Shown piece after piece: positions 42,726 to 51,483 of a stretch of 64,000 nucleotides of DNA (position 1 is its first letter; each line of letters opens with the position of its first letter). The notes beneath the pieces were generated by a model that saw only the letters and a list, made by a program, of their open reading frames with translations, did not search any database and was not told the origin of the DNA. A program made the position numbers and the translations under genes. The stretch lies in assembly GCA_004791255.1 (NCBI GenBank), contig SRUQ01000005.1, forward strand, positions 70,341 through 134,340. The letters are read 5' to 3'. The stretch comes from a bacterium M00.F.Ca.ET.205.01.1.1 (GTDB lineage Bacteria; Pseudomonadota; Alphaproteobacteria; Rhizobiales; Rhizobiaceae).

Positions 42726-43828
42726 CCGCCGCGCCACTCGTTTCGGTACTGCTACCGGTCTTTAATGCTGGACCCTATCTTGCCGCGGCGCTGGAAAGCA
42801 TCCTGCGGCAGGACTACAGCCGCCTGGAGATCATCGCGATCGATGACGGGTCGGCCGACAATTCGCTCGAGATTCTCGAGCGATACCGGCAGGCCGACCA
42901 CCGTATCTCGATCATATCTCGCGAAAACCGCGGCCTCGTCGCGACGCTCAACGAAGGGCTGGCAATCGCCCAGGGCGAACTGGTCGCGCGGATGGACGCG
43001 GACGACGTCGCCTATCCCTGGCGCTTGTCGCGCCAGGTGGCGCTGTTCGAGCGGCGGCCCGAACTCGGCTTCTGCGGCGCCGGCGTCGACATGTTGATCC
43101 GCGGCCGCATCGCCAAGGGAATGCCTGATCCGGTGTTCCAGTTCGGCCGCATACCCATACTGGCGATGTTCTTCACGATCTTCATGCACCCGACGGTCGT
43201 CTACAACAGGAAGGTCATCGAAGGCGATTTTCTCCGCTACGACACGACCTATAGGCACGCCGAGGATTTCGATCTTTTCCGGCGGCTGGCCGCCCGTTAC
43301 CCGGCAGCCATGATGCCAGAAAACCTGGTCGTCTACCGGGTCCATGAGGCAAGCGTGACCAGTCGGCACATCGAGGAGATGCGCAGGACCCATTTGCGGA
43401 TCGTCGCCGAGAACCTCGAGCGTGTGGGCCTTGCGGAGACCACGCGCGACCTGCGCGACATCGGCGATGCGGTCGATCTCGATACGGTAACCCGTGCGGC
43501 TGACTTCATCGTCGCGTTGGAGGAGCGGATACGCTCATTGCCGAGCGAGGAGCGGCCGAGCTTCGAGGCCGGCGCGCTGAACCTGTTCTATTTCCTTTAC
43601 CAACTCGTCGTCGACGAAAGGCAGCCCTCACTGACACATGAATTGTTGACGCGGACGGCGAAGTGGAACGCCATCCGGCGCCGCGAGAAATATGCGCTGC
43701 GGCCCGGCGCCTGGGCGCCCTGGCTCAGCCTCGCCTCGCTGTCGGCCAGCAAGCAAGCGGACGCCGTGGCATACTTCTTCAAATCCGCGCCCGCGGCGGC
43801 GGTTCTGGCGCCTTATCAGGTGAGCTAG
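42722..43828 (+). CDS. Glycosyltransferase family 2
   Basis: This 368-residue protein has a GT-A fold start (VSVLLPVFNAGPYLAAALES), IIAIDDGSADNS, and a DxD-type metal site in RMDADDVAYP, all typical of GT2 inverting enzymes. The C-terminal 130 residues are helical and unassigned. It overlaps the acyltransferase gene by four bases and is followed by a second GT2 after four bases. The donor sugar cannot be deduced. It probably extends a surface polysaccharide or glycolipid repeat unit. Confidence 0.92.
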   Translation: MTAAPLVSVLLPVFNAGPYLAAALESILRQDYSRLEIIAIDDGSADNSLEILERYRQADHRISIISRENRGLVATLNEGLAIAQGELVARMDADDVAYPWRLSRQVALFERRPELGFCGAGVDMLIRGRIAKGMPDPVFQFGRIPILAMFFTIFMHPTVVYNRKVIEGDFLRYDTTYRHAEDFDLFRRLAARYPAAMMPENLVVYRVHEASVTSRHIEEMRRTHLRIVAENLERVGLAETTRDLRDIGDAVDLDTVTRAADFIVALEERIRSLPSEERPSFEAGALNLFYFLYQLVVDERQPSLTHELLTRTAKWNAIRRREKYALRPGAWAPWLSLASLSASKQADAVAYFFKSAPAAAVLAPYQVS

Positions 43829-43832
43829 AGCA

Positions 43833-44867
43833 ATGACCGTCAAAGCCCACCAAATTCTGCGGCGCGATCGTTCGACAGCGCTTGGCCCCGCCTCGGCCAA
43901 TCCTCGCCCGGAACGATCGGCGCCCGAAGTCAGCTTCATCATCTGCACGCGCAACCGCGTCGCCGTGCTCGAGGCCTGCATCAGTTCGGTGCAGGCCGCG
44001 TGCCGCGCCCATGCCGACTTCGCGGCCGAACTCGTGGTCGTCGACAACGGCTCGAGCGACCGTACGGCGGAGCGCCTGGCCAGCATCGCCGACATGTCGG
44101 ACATTCCGTTCACGCCCGTTTGCGAGCCACGACCGGGATTGGCGACTGCCCGCAACGCCGGGCTGAGGCATGCGCGGGGCCGCGTGCTGGTCTTCGTCGA
44201 TGATGATTGCGCGGTCGATAGCGACTACCTGCGCGATCTGCAGCGACACTATGCGTCCGGGGAGCCGTGGCTCATCCGGGGTGGCCGTGTCGAGCTTGGT
44301 GATCCGAGGGACCTGCCTTTCACGATCAAGCGGTCGCGGGTCCGCGAGCGGTTGACGCCGGATGTTCATCCCGGCGGTTTCGTGCTGGGCTGCAACATGA
44401 CGATGCATCGCGATGTCGCGGCCCGTATCGGCTATTTCGATGAACGTTTCGGCGCCGGCGGGCCATTGCGGTCGGCGGAGGATACCGATTACCTCGTGCG
44501 CGCTGTGCTGCTCGGCATCTCGGTCGAGTATGTGCCTGATATGACGATATTTCATCATCACGGCCGGCGGGATCGCAAATCCATCGAAAAGCTGCACCGC
44601 GACTACAGTCTTGGCAATGGCGGGCTCTGCCTGAAGCATGTTCGCCATGCGCCGTGGCTGCTTCGCCATTTCTACTGGGCCGCGAGAGGGGCTTTGCGGG
44701 AATTGGCGGGCGGGCCCGCATTCGATCGCGAACTCAATCTGTCGCACTGGCCGATCGTCGCCATGAATTTGCTCGGTGCGGCCAGATTCGCGGTTCTCCT
44801 GCTGGCCAGGCGGGCGCAAGGTGAGCCGGTGCGGCAAGATCAACAGGCAAATGCCCAGGCTAGGTGA
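43833..44867 (+). CDS. Glycosyltransferase family 2
   Basis: This 344-residue protein has an unusual N-terminal extension of about 30 residues, then the GT-A start VSFIICTRNRVAVLEACI, LVVVDNGSSDRT, PGLATARNAGL, and the DxD-like VFVDDDCAVD. A conserved GAGGPLRSAEDTDYLVR segment marks the acceptor/catalytic region of this GT2 group. A C-terminal hydrophobic stretch (WPIVAMNLLGAARFAVLLLA) may anchor it to the membrane. It sits between the other GT2 and the ABC exporter, so it is likely part of the same glycan pathway. Confidence 0.92.
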   Translation: MTVKAHQILRRDRSTALGPASANPRPERSAPEVSFIICTRNRVAVLEACISSVQAACRAHADFAAELVVVDNGSSDRTAERLASIADMSDIPFTPVCEPRPGLATARNAGLRHARGRVLVFVDDDCAVDSDYLRDLQRHYASGEPWLIRGGRVELGDPRDLPFTIKRSRVRERLTPDVHPGGFVLGCNMTMHRDVAARIGYFDERFGAGGPLRSAEDTDYLVRAVLLGISVEYVPDMTIFHHHGRRDRKSIEKLHRDYSLGNGGLCLKHVRHAPWLLRHFYWAARGALRELAGGPAFDRELNLSHWPIVAMNLLGAARFAVLLLARRAQGEPVRQDQQANAQAR

Positions 44868-44876
44868 ACCGCGATA

Positions 44877-46709
44877 ATGCCATTGCTGCCGCCAAGCCTG
44901 CCAATGCTGTTCCGGGCGTTCGGAAAGAGGCAACTGCGTCTGCTTCCGGCCGTGGTGGCTCTCGGTCTGGTCAGCGCTGTCCTCGAAGGGTTCGGCATTG
45001 GCCTGATCATTCCATTGCTGGGCATTATCATGGGCCATGGGGATACAGCGGGAATGGGCGGTTTCTCCGCAGTCCTCCAGCACGTCGGATCGAGCTTGAG
45101 CGAACGCGACCGGCTTGTCGTCATTTCGGTCGCCATCCTCGGTTCGATCGTCTTGAAGAACGTCTTTGCCTTCGCCAACACGCTGCTGACGACCTTCATC
45201 TACGGCAAGGCCAGTCACTCGATCCGCAGTGCATTGTCCGAGCAGTTGCTGCGCGTCGGCTTCCCCTTTTTCCTGCGGCAGAGTCCGGGACGGCTGCTCA
45301 ACATCATCTCCAACGAGTCCTGGCGGGCATCGGATGCGATCCAGATCATGCTGTCGGCCATCGTCAGCGCGTCGGCCGCCATCATCCTGCTGGCTTTTCT
45401 GCTCCTGCTTTCGTGGCGCATGACGCTGTTGGTCACGCTCGGACTGGCAGCCGTCCAGATCGCGCACGCCATCCTCTCGGCCAATCTGAAGGGACCCAGC
45501 CGCAGTGTTGCCTCCCGCAACAGCCACCTCGCGTCACAGATGCTCCACCTCGTGCATGCCGGACGCCTGATCCGCATCTTCGGCCAAGAGAGCCGGGAGA
45601 AGGCGACATTCGATGCGGCTTCGGATGCGGTTCGCCGCGCCTCATTCGTCCTGCTTGTCCGGCAGGGAGCGTTGCCGCCGCTGACTGAGGTTCTCCACGC
45701 CATGCTGTTTCTGACGGTGGTGATCGGCGCCTGGCTGGCGCAGTTGAGTTTCCCGCTGATCATCGCCTTTGTCATACTGCTCTACAGGCTGCAGCCGCAT
45801 ATGCGCGCCCTGCAAGGATCGTGGGGGCAGTTGCAAGGCCTGAGCGGATCGCTCGAAGAGGTGACATGGATGCTGGATCCCACGGGCAAGCCAAGGCCTC
45901 CGCAAGGCGACGGGCCGTTCCACGGCCTGCGCCAAGGGATCGGGTTTGACGACGTGACGTTCACCTATTCCGGCACCGACCGGCGCGAGGTGGTGCTGCA
46001 TTCGGCGACGTTCGAAATCCGCGGTGGTCGCTCCACGGCACTGATCGGTCGCTCGGGCGCCGGCAAGACGACGATCGTCAATCTTCTGTGCCGCTTCGTG
46101 GAACCGGACAGCGGCAGGATTCTCGTCGATGGATCACCGCTCGATGGGATCGACGCCAGCCAGTGGCGGCGGCACATCGCTCTGGCCAGCCAGGAGCTGG
46201 AACTGGTCGATGGCACCATTTTTGAAAACATAATCTACGGGCAGGAAGCGGCCACGGCCGACGACGCCGAGCGTGCCGCAAGACTGGCCGAAGCGCATGA
46301 ATTCATCGAACGGCTTCCTCTGGGTTACGACACGGTCGTCGGCTACAGGGGTGTCAATCTGTCGGCGGGACAAAGGCAGCGGATCGCGCTGGCCAGGGCC
46401 CTGGTGCGCGATCCCGATCTTCTCATCCTGGACGAAGCCACCAATGCCGTGGACGGCCTGTCGGAGGCAGCCATTGTCGAGACGCTCAAGTCGAGAGCCG
46501 GCCGCCGCACGACCATCGTCATCAGTCACCATCACAGCACCATCTCGTTCTGCGACGACGTGGTGATTCTCAGCAGCGGCCGGGTGAAAAAGCAGGCGCC
46601 TTTCGGCGCCCTGGCATCGCTCACCATGGAAGAACTTTACCAGCCGGAGCAAGTCGCCACCCCAAGCGGCGCGCGAGCGAAGCGACGTCGCGGAGAGCCT
46701 GCGAAGTGA
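44877..46709 (+). CDS. ABC exporter, fused membrane and ATPase domains (MsbA/PglK-like)
   Basis: This 610-residue half transporter has six transmembrane helices (residues 20-320) and a C-terminal ATPase with Walker A GRSGAGKTT, the signature LSAGQRQRIALARAL, and Walker B LLILDEAT. Such exporters flip lipid-linked sugars or lipids across the inner membrane. Its place after two GT2 genes and an acyltransferase suggests it exports the glycan they build. It lies nine bases after the second GT2. The RIME-like repeat and a hairpin follow its stop. Confidence 0.92.
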   Translation: MPLLPPSLPMLFRAFGKRQLRLLPAVVALGLVSAVLEGFGIGLIIPLLGIIMGHGDTAGMGGFSAVLQHVGSSLSERDRLVVISVAILGSIVLKNVFAFANTLLTTFIYGKASHSIRSALSEQLLRVGFPFFLRQSPGRLLNIISNESWRASDAIQIMLSAIVSASAAIILLAFLLLLSWRMTLLVTLGLAAVQIAHAILSANLKGPSRSVASRNSHLASQMLHLVHAGRLIRIFGQESREKATFDAASDAVRRASFVLLVRQGALPPLTEVLHAMLFLTVVIGAWLAQLSFPLIIAFVILLYRLQPHMRALQGSWGQLQGLSGSLEEVTWMLDPTGKPRPPQGDGPFHGLRQGIGFDDVTFTYSGTDRREVVLHSATFEIRGGRSTALIGRSGAGKTTIVNLLCRFVEPDSGRILVDGSPLDGIDASQWRRHIALASQELELVDGTIFENIIYGQEAATADDAERAARLAEAHEFIERLPLGYDTVVGYRGVNLSAGQRQRIALARALVRDPDLLILDEATNAVDGLSEAAIVETLKSRAGRRTTIVISHHHSTISFCDDVVILSSGRVKKQAPFGALASLTMEELYQPEQVATPSGARAKRRRGEPAK

Positions 46710-46715
46710 GATGGG

Positions 46716-46831
46716 GCAATTCCAGGAAGTGCCTAGCGGTTTTCCCGGGAAAAGCGCGTGGCGCTTGCCCTCGGGAATTGCAAAAATGTTAGAGCGGGTC
46801 GGCGATTCTATCGAACGCTGAACCGCTCTAA
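46716..46831. repeat. RIME-like repeat copy 2 plus bidirectional terminator hairpin
   Basis: The core 46716-46781 repeats that of 39501-39570 with terminal CAATTCC / GGGAATTG. It is followed by a stem, TTAGAGCGG (46789-46797) pairing with CCGCTCTAA (46821-46829), around a 23-base loop. This lies exactly between the convergent ABC exporter and coiled-coil genes, so it probably ends transcription from both sides. There is no strong T-run. Confidence 0.7.
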
Positions 46832-48297
46832 GGCGTCGCGCGCAGGTTCATGCGGATGCGCCGCTTGCCCGCTGCACGTGCTTTTTGGGCCACTGGGCCG
46901 GAAATCTCGACCACGGTGCTCTCTCGCCGCTTGCCGTCGGTGGCCTTGTGCAGCCGCTCGTAAGGCAGCAATTCCTTGATGCGGGCATTGAGCGACGCGA
47001 TTTCCACCTTGAGGTCCTCGCATTCCTGCCTCTGGACATCGAGCTGTATCTGTTCGGACGCCTGTTGCAGCGTAAGCTGTGAGAGATTGGCGTTCACCTT
47101 CGAAAGGCTCATCTTGTCGCTTTCGCTCTCATCGGCGAGCGCGGACAATCTTTCAACGGTGATCGTCTTTTCAGCCAGGGTGTCGTTCAATTCGGTCTTC
47201 AGCCTGGCGATCTCGCCGGCGGCCTCGCTGTTCTCGTTCGAGGCCCACTCCAGTCGCGTTTGCAGGTCTTGAATCTCAGAACGCAACCCGCGCATTTCCG
47301 TCTGGCTGCGAGCCAGCTCGGCTTCCCGGTCTTCTTCCTTCATACGGGCCGCTTCGGTCATTTCCGACAGCTTCGCGTGGGCAGCCTCAAGCGACTTCTG
47401 CAGCCGCATCCCTTCTTTCTCGCTCTTGCCGAGCGCGTCCAGCAGTTCGGCGAGCCGCGCCGCTTCGCTGGCATGGATCGTCGACAGCTCGTCGAGCCTG
47501 TGGCGCGCCTGCGATTCCCGCTTCAGCGCCTTGTCGAGTTCGATCGACAGGGCGACATGCTTTTCCCGCAGCATCTTGCTCTCGCGCAAGCGCCTGTTGG
47601 CCTCGACCGTTCTGCCGGTTAGCCGCTTGGCGATGTCGCCGAACTCCGCCTCGCGTTTTGCGCTCGCATTGGCTGCCTCCGCGAGCTCCAGCCTTGCCGC
47701 GGCAAGCGCCGCGCGAAGCGCCTCCTTGTCCTGGATCAGGCTTGCCTCGCGTTGTTGCAGCATTTCGAAACCGCCTTCACGCTCGCGCAGCTTCCTCACG
47801 GCGTCGTGCAGCTTTTCCGACAGCGTTCTCTGGTCCCCGGTCAGGCCGGCATTCGCGAGCTCCAGCTCGTTGGCGCGAAGAATGTCGCTGTGCAGGATGT
47901 TGAGGAACTCGCGCGTCAGGTGGTGCGAGGTTGCAATCTCCGACAGCTTGCTGTTGATCTCCTCCAGATAATCCCTGGCGTCATGGAACAGCCCTTCAAA
48001 GGCACTCAACGCAGCCAGTCGTGTCTGGGTGTGGGAGGTCAGGCGTAGCGCGGTGTCGGAACTGTCGGTGTTGCCCGCGCTATCGGCACCCGCACTATCG
48101 GCACCCGCACTATCGGCACTTGTCTCGGGCGGTGAGGCGTCGGTTTCTTCCGCGACATCCGGAACGTCGTCGCTCTTTGGCGGCGGCTGGTCCTCGGCTT
48201 CGAAACTCGCATCCAGCGCGTCGGCCAGATCGGTCTGCAGTTCCTGGAGCGCGTTGTCTACGTCTTCAGCACGCTTGATCAGGGCCTTGAAGTTCAT
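46828..48297 (-). CDS. Long coiled-coil protein of unknown function
   Basis: This 489-residue cytoplasmic protein is almost entirely coiled coil from about residue 95 to 450 (for example EEINSKLSEIATSHHL and LKTELNDTLAEKTITVERL). An acidic, proline- and serine-rich disordered stretch occupies residues 30-85. A basic C-terminus ends RRIRMNLRATP. There are no membrane segments. It is convergent to the ABC exporter. Coiled-coil proteins beside surface-glycan loci may act as scaffolds or polar organisers, but that is only an inference. I do not recognise the family. Confidence 0.8.
   Translation of the reverse strand: MNFKALIKRAEDVDNALQELQTDLADALDASFEAEDQPPPKSDDVPDVAEETDASPPETSADSAGADSAGADSAGNTDSSDTALRLTSHTQTRLAALSAFEGLFHDARDYLEEINSKLSEIATSHHLTREFLNILHSDILRANELELANAGLTGDQRTLSEKLHDAVRKLREREGGFEMLQQREASLIQDKEALRAALAAARLELAEAANASAKREAEFGDIAKRLTGRTVEANRRLRESKMLREKHVALSIELDKALKRESQARHRLDELSTIHASEAARLAELLDALGKSEKEGMRLQKSLEAAHAKLSEMTEAARMKEEDREAELARSQTEMRGLRSEIQDLQTRLEWASNENSEAAGEIARLKTELNDTLAEKTITVERLSALADESESDKMSLSKVNANLSQLTLQQASEQIQLDVQRQECEDLKVEIASLNARIKELLPYERLHKATDGKRRESTVVEISGPVAQKARAAGKRRIRMNLRATP
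48074..48118. repeat. Three 15-base tandem repeats inside the coiled-coil gene
   Basis: The 15-base unit CCCGCACTATCGGCA occurs three times in a row (the first with one difference). On the minus strand it encodes the pentapeptide DSAGA in the disordered N-terminal region. The number of copies could vary between strains by slippage without a frameshift, because the unit is a multiple of three. Confidence 0.8.
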
Positions 48298-48560
48298 GTT
48301 GGAACTCCCTTACGCATACCCCTCAACCCGGTACTTAACGAATTGCTAACATATCCTTACATCCGCTGATGGCGCAGGGGAAGCCCCCCGTCGGCGTGAA
48401 GGCATAGCGAGCCTTTTGTCCTCGTGATCAGAACCGAATCTTCGCCGGGAAGGCCTATTTCGTGAGGCATATCGCCTAGCAGAACGGTATCACAACGGTG
48501 CAGTCCATGAGCAGGTGCGGGAGGCAGCCGCGCTCAAATGCAAAAGGTTTTCCGCCATCC

Positions 48561-48649
48561 TAGTTCGTTTGCGCTGCGGGCTCATCCAAGTGGTGGAATG
48601 GACTGAGCGCCGTATGTGCCCGTATGAGGTTGTAGCGTTCCTTCGGGTG
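48561..48649 (-). pseudogene. Tail fragment of an insertion-sequence transposase
   Basis: The minus strand reads ERYNLIRAHTALSPFHHLDE followed by PAAQTN and a stop at 48561-48563. The pattern RYNxxRAHxAL is that of the C-terminus of DDE (rve-type) transposases. Nothing of the rest of the transposase remains; the next gene starts just beyond it at 48669. It marks an old insertion between the glycan blocks. Confidence 0.55.
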
Positions 48650-48668
48650 TAAGGCTTGGGGAGGCCGT

Positions 48669-49184
48669 ATGACGATATCGCTACAGATCAAAGAGCTGTT
48701 GGAAATTGAGGCGTACCGGCGAATTGTCAGGACCCTCGACCACGCCTATGAGATCGAACTGGCAAGTGCCGGCACGGCTGCGGCGCGGGACAAGGCCGAA
48801 TACCGGCATCATTGGGAAACGTTGCTCTACCATGAACAGATTGCGGCGATAACAACGCGCCGACTGTTGCGGAAGGCCGATCGTCTCAACATGAAGATCG
48901 GCTGCGCGAGCGACAATAGTCCGATGTGGAGGAAATCCTCACAGCTCAACAGCTGGGTCCTGACGGCGGCTGGTAGCTCGGAAGTCCAGAGTCTGATCCG
49001 TCAAGAATGCAAAGATCGCCGCCATCGCGCTATCGCCAGGGCGAGCGTGGCTATCCTCCTCGCTCCGCTCGCCGGGCTGGTTGGCTGGTTGCGCGCAGGC
49101 AGTAGCCGTGTGGTCGGTTCGCGCCTTGCTCCTAAACCGACATTGCGTCAACCCACCAAAGCCTCTCGTCCGCAAAGCCGTTAG
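48669..49184 (+). CDS. Hypothetical protein with a C-terminal hydrophobic segment
   Basis: This 171-residue protein has a GGGGAGG site before the ATG. Its first 110 residues are helical and charged (ELLEIEAYRRIVRTLDHAYE). A hydrophobic stretch near the C-terminus (ASVAILLAPLAGLVGWLRAG) could anchor it in the membrane, and a basic tail follows. Codon use looks normal for this genome up to about residue 150. I do not recognise the family. The gene stands alone between the transposase remnant and a long gap. Confidence 0.6.
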   Translation: MTISLQIKELLEIEAYRRIVRTLDHAYEIELASAGTAAARDKAEYRHHWETLLYHEQIAAITTRRLLRKADRLNMKIGCASDNSPMWRKSSQLNSWVLTAAGSSEVQSLIRQECKDRRHRAIARASVAILLAPLAGLVGWLRAGSSRVVGSRLAPKPTLRQPTKASRPQSR

Positions 49185-50587
49185 CCTTGCCGGCAAAACA
49201 CCGGCCCGCCGATCGTCCCCGTTAAGACGAGTCTCTTCATCGGTTGAAACTCGATCGCCGGCCGCTGCGACCCGGCCTTGTGCATGAGCATTTCAGACCG
49301 GCATGGATGTCAAGGCAGATTCGAAATGGAACAGGCCGCTGGTCAGGCACCTACCCGACGATGCGACCTTGGGTCATCCGATTTGAGGGCGAGAGGAGCC
49401 GAACACCGCCGTTTTGCTAGGTATAGTAGCGATCCATGCAGGCCTAAAATTTGCAAGCCGTCAACACCCCCCGGTTGCCGGTTAGGCCCGGCGGCCGACC
49501 CCGCCACCCCACGCCCCGGCCGCCGGGCCGCTTGGCAAGTGGCAAACCTATTTCCGCACAATCCGGTCAGCTGATCCTGCAACGGGCCATGCCTGAGCTC
49601 CTCGCACCGCAGGTGCCTGACGCGGCCGATCAACTGGGTCCAATCGAAGACCGGGCCGTGGCATCTCAAGATTGAATGTGAGCACGCCGGGGACTGTGCT
49701 ACCAATATTCTGCGGGAAGCGTTTCTCGGGAGGAGACGTCCAAGATGGAAATGAAAGACCTGGTCGCAAAGATGTCGGCATCCTTGCTCAAAAGGCGTTC
49801 GATGCCGCAAGCCAAAGCCAACCAGCCGATCGTGAGTTCACTTGCAGATCGTCCGACCGCCGGTGAAACCCGGCAAATCCGGCAGATACGTCCGTTCAAG
49901 CCGCTGCCGCCAGCCCGGCAGGCGAGCAATATGTGACCGGAAGCTCGTGTGCGGCCAGCCTATGAGGAGCGTTACCTCAGGGCCGCCACAGGACCTCGGG
50001 AGCATGCTTCGAACAGGTCGCGGGTCGTCGACCTAGCCAACCGGAACCAAAGAGGGTGGAAGACGGTTGATGACGAACGGCCTTCGGGCCAAGGCGGCTG
50101 TTGCCGGCAAAAGAAAGCCCCGGCTGCAGCGGTTAGGATGGGGGCACTGGCAGCCGAGGCGAGAGGGGTTTTTAAAAAAGTGTGGCCCCGTTTTCTCCGG
50201 ATCGCAAGCGTCCGCCTTGAGGTGGGGGGGCTCTTGGATTCATCCTTAAGGTGAGGCGTACAGAAATACAATTATAGATTGTACCACTTTCAGCTATATT
50301 AGCTAGCTAAGATATAACTACCAAATTGTTAACCAGGATTAATGCGAGTTTTCCACAGCATCGTAGTATGCATCTCACATTGGGTTACCTCAATGGAGCG
50401 GGGATGCACATACGTCTGTGCGTTGGGCAGGCGCGTACCCTACTTCTTGAATCTATTTCGCGTTGGTGTGCAGGCAGTCTGACACACGGCGAACGGGCGT
50501 ACAGTTCATGCCTTCGGCAAGCTTTAGCAGGGAGCCAAGACAAGAGGGAGAAAGCAAAGCCGACGGCCGAGAGGAGTAAGTAAGGCG
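49185..50587. other. 1.4 kb gap; one weak small ORF, AT-rich promoter region at the right end
   Basis: There is no well-supported gene. A 63-codon frame at 49745-49936 (plus) has a good GGAGGAG site about ten bases before its ATG, but its basic, proline-rich product is unrecognised; I rate it at about 0.3. The right end (50260-50345) is strikingly AT-rich and contains a palindrome, consistent with the LuxR promoter. Confidence 0.45.
50299..50310. promoter_or_regulatory. Palindrome TTAGCTAGCTAA in the LuxR upstream region
   Basis: A perfect 12-base palindrome with further imperfect symmetry (ATAT on both sides) sits in an AT-rich stretch about 280 bases before the LuxR start. LuxR-type regulators usually bind such dyads, so it may be an autoregulatory operator. 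No matching copy was noticed elsewhere in the window. Confidence 0.45.
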
Positions 50588-51346
50588 ATGGGACATCCTC
50601 AGATTTCCAATTTTTGGAACGACACAATAGCACCGGTACACAATGGGCATCTGCCGGACGCGAATGGCCTTGGCAGGTCCGATCTTGAAGAAGGACATCC
50701 GGGCGAAGGCTTGGTTGTAATTGTCGATAAGCGGGCACTTGAACGCGAATGCCTTGCTCGTGGCCTTATCGAACACAATCCCACTTTGCGCGTTAGCGCG
50801 GTAGGATCGCTTGACGACATCCACCACACTGCCGGCGAGGCGGAGCCATCCGCGATCCTCGTCATTCTTGGCGCCAGACGGGTCACCGACCAAAGTGTTC
50901 GGGCGGAACTCGTGCACTTCATTTCCGAGGTTGGTGCCGTACCCGTAATTGTCGTGGTGGATTCCGACGAGCCGGGGGAGGTTCTCGCGGCTCTTGAATG
51001 CGGCGCCCGAGGCTACATTCCCACGAGCGTCAAGGTGAAGGTCGCTGCCGAGGCCATTGGCCTGGCTCGGGCCGGAGGAATCTTTGTGCCCGCCAGTTGC
51101 GTGCTGGCGCTTCGCGAGATCATCCATTCGACCGCAAACGGCGCCCGCCCGCTCACCGGTATGTTCACCCTGCGCGAGGCTGCTGTTGTGGAGGCGCTCA
51201 GGAAAGGCAAGGCGAACAAGATAATTGCCTACGAGCTCAACCTTTGCGAGAGCACCGTCAAGGTCCACATCCGTAACATCATGAAGAAACTGAAGGCTAC
51301 GAACCGAACGGAGGTAGCGTACAAGCTTCGACAGATGCTGCTTTGA
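50588..51346 (+). CDS. LuxR/NarL-type regulator with a degenerate receiver domain
   Basis: This 252-residue protein has a receiver-like domain (about residues 40-160) and a C-terminal LuxR helix-turn-helix (FTLREAAVVEALRKGKANKI, then STVKVHIRNIMKKLKATNR). The phosphoacceptor position reads PSAILVILGARR where active receivers have an aspartate (PDVVLLDL), and the acidic pocket is reduced to IVDKR. It is therefore probably not controlled by phosphorylation. It lies upstream of the exopolysaccharide block and could regulate it. No partner sensor kinase is seen. Confidence 0.88.
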   Translation: MGHPQISNFWNDTIAPVHNGHLPDANGLGRSDLEEGHPGEGLVVIVDKRALERECLARGLIEHNPTLRVSAVGSLDDIHHTAGEAEPSAILVILGARRVTDQSVRAELVHFISEVGAVPVIVVVDSDEPGEVLAALECGARGYIPTSVKVKVAAEAIGLARAGGIFVPASCVLALREIIHSTANGARPLTGMFTLREAAVVEALRKGKANKIIAYELNLCESTVKVHIRNIMKKLKATNRTEVAYKLRQMLL

Positions 51347-51483
51347 AGGCTGCCAAGATCGGCCTTTGATTGGCCGGCCCCAGCAGTACAACTGCTGGGA
51401 CCGAGCCGGACCTCCTTGGGTCCCGTTCTGACCTGAGGTGAATGTCCTGTCCGAGCCGTTTGGCGAAACGGACATGCGGGTGT

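Noticed and set aside
43779..45527. 582-codon minus-strand frame opposite the second GT2 and ABC exporter genes
   Set aside because: The plus-strand genes carry clear GT2 and ABC motifs. The minus frame is low-complexity, Gln/Arg-rich and typical of an antisense shadow.
49745..49936. 63-codon ORF with a good ribosome site in the 1.4 kb gap
   Set aside because: It has no motif, its product is basic and low-complexity, and there is no context, so it was left as a note within the gap feature rather than a gene call.
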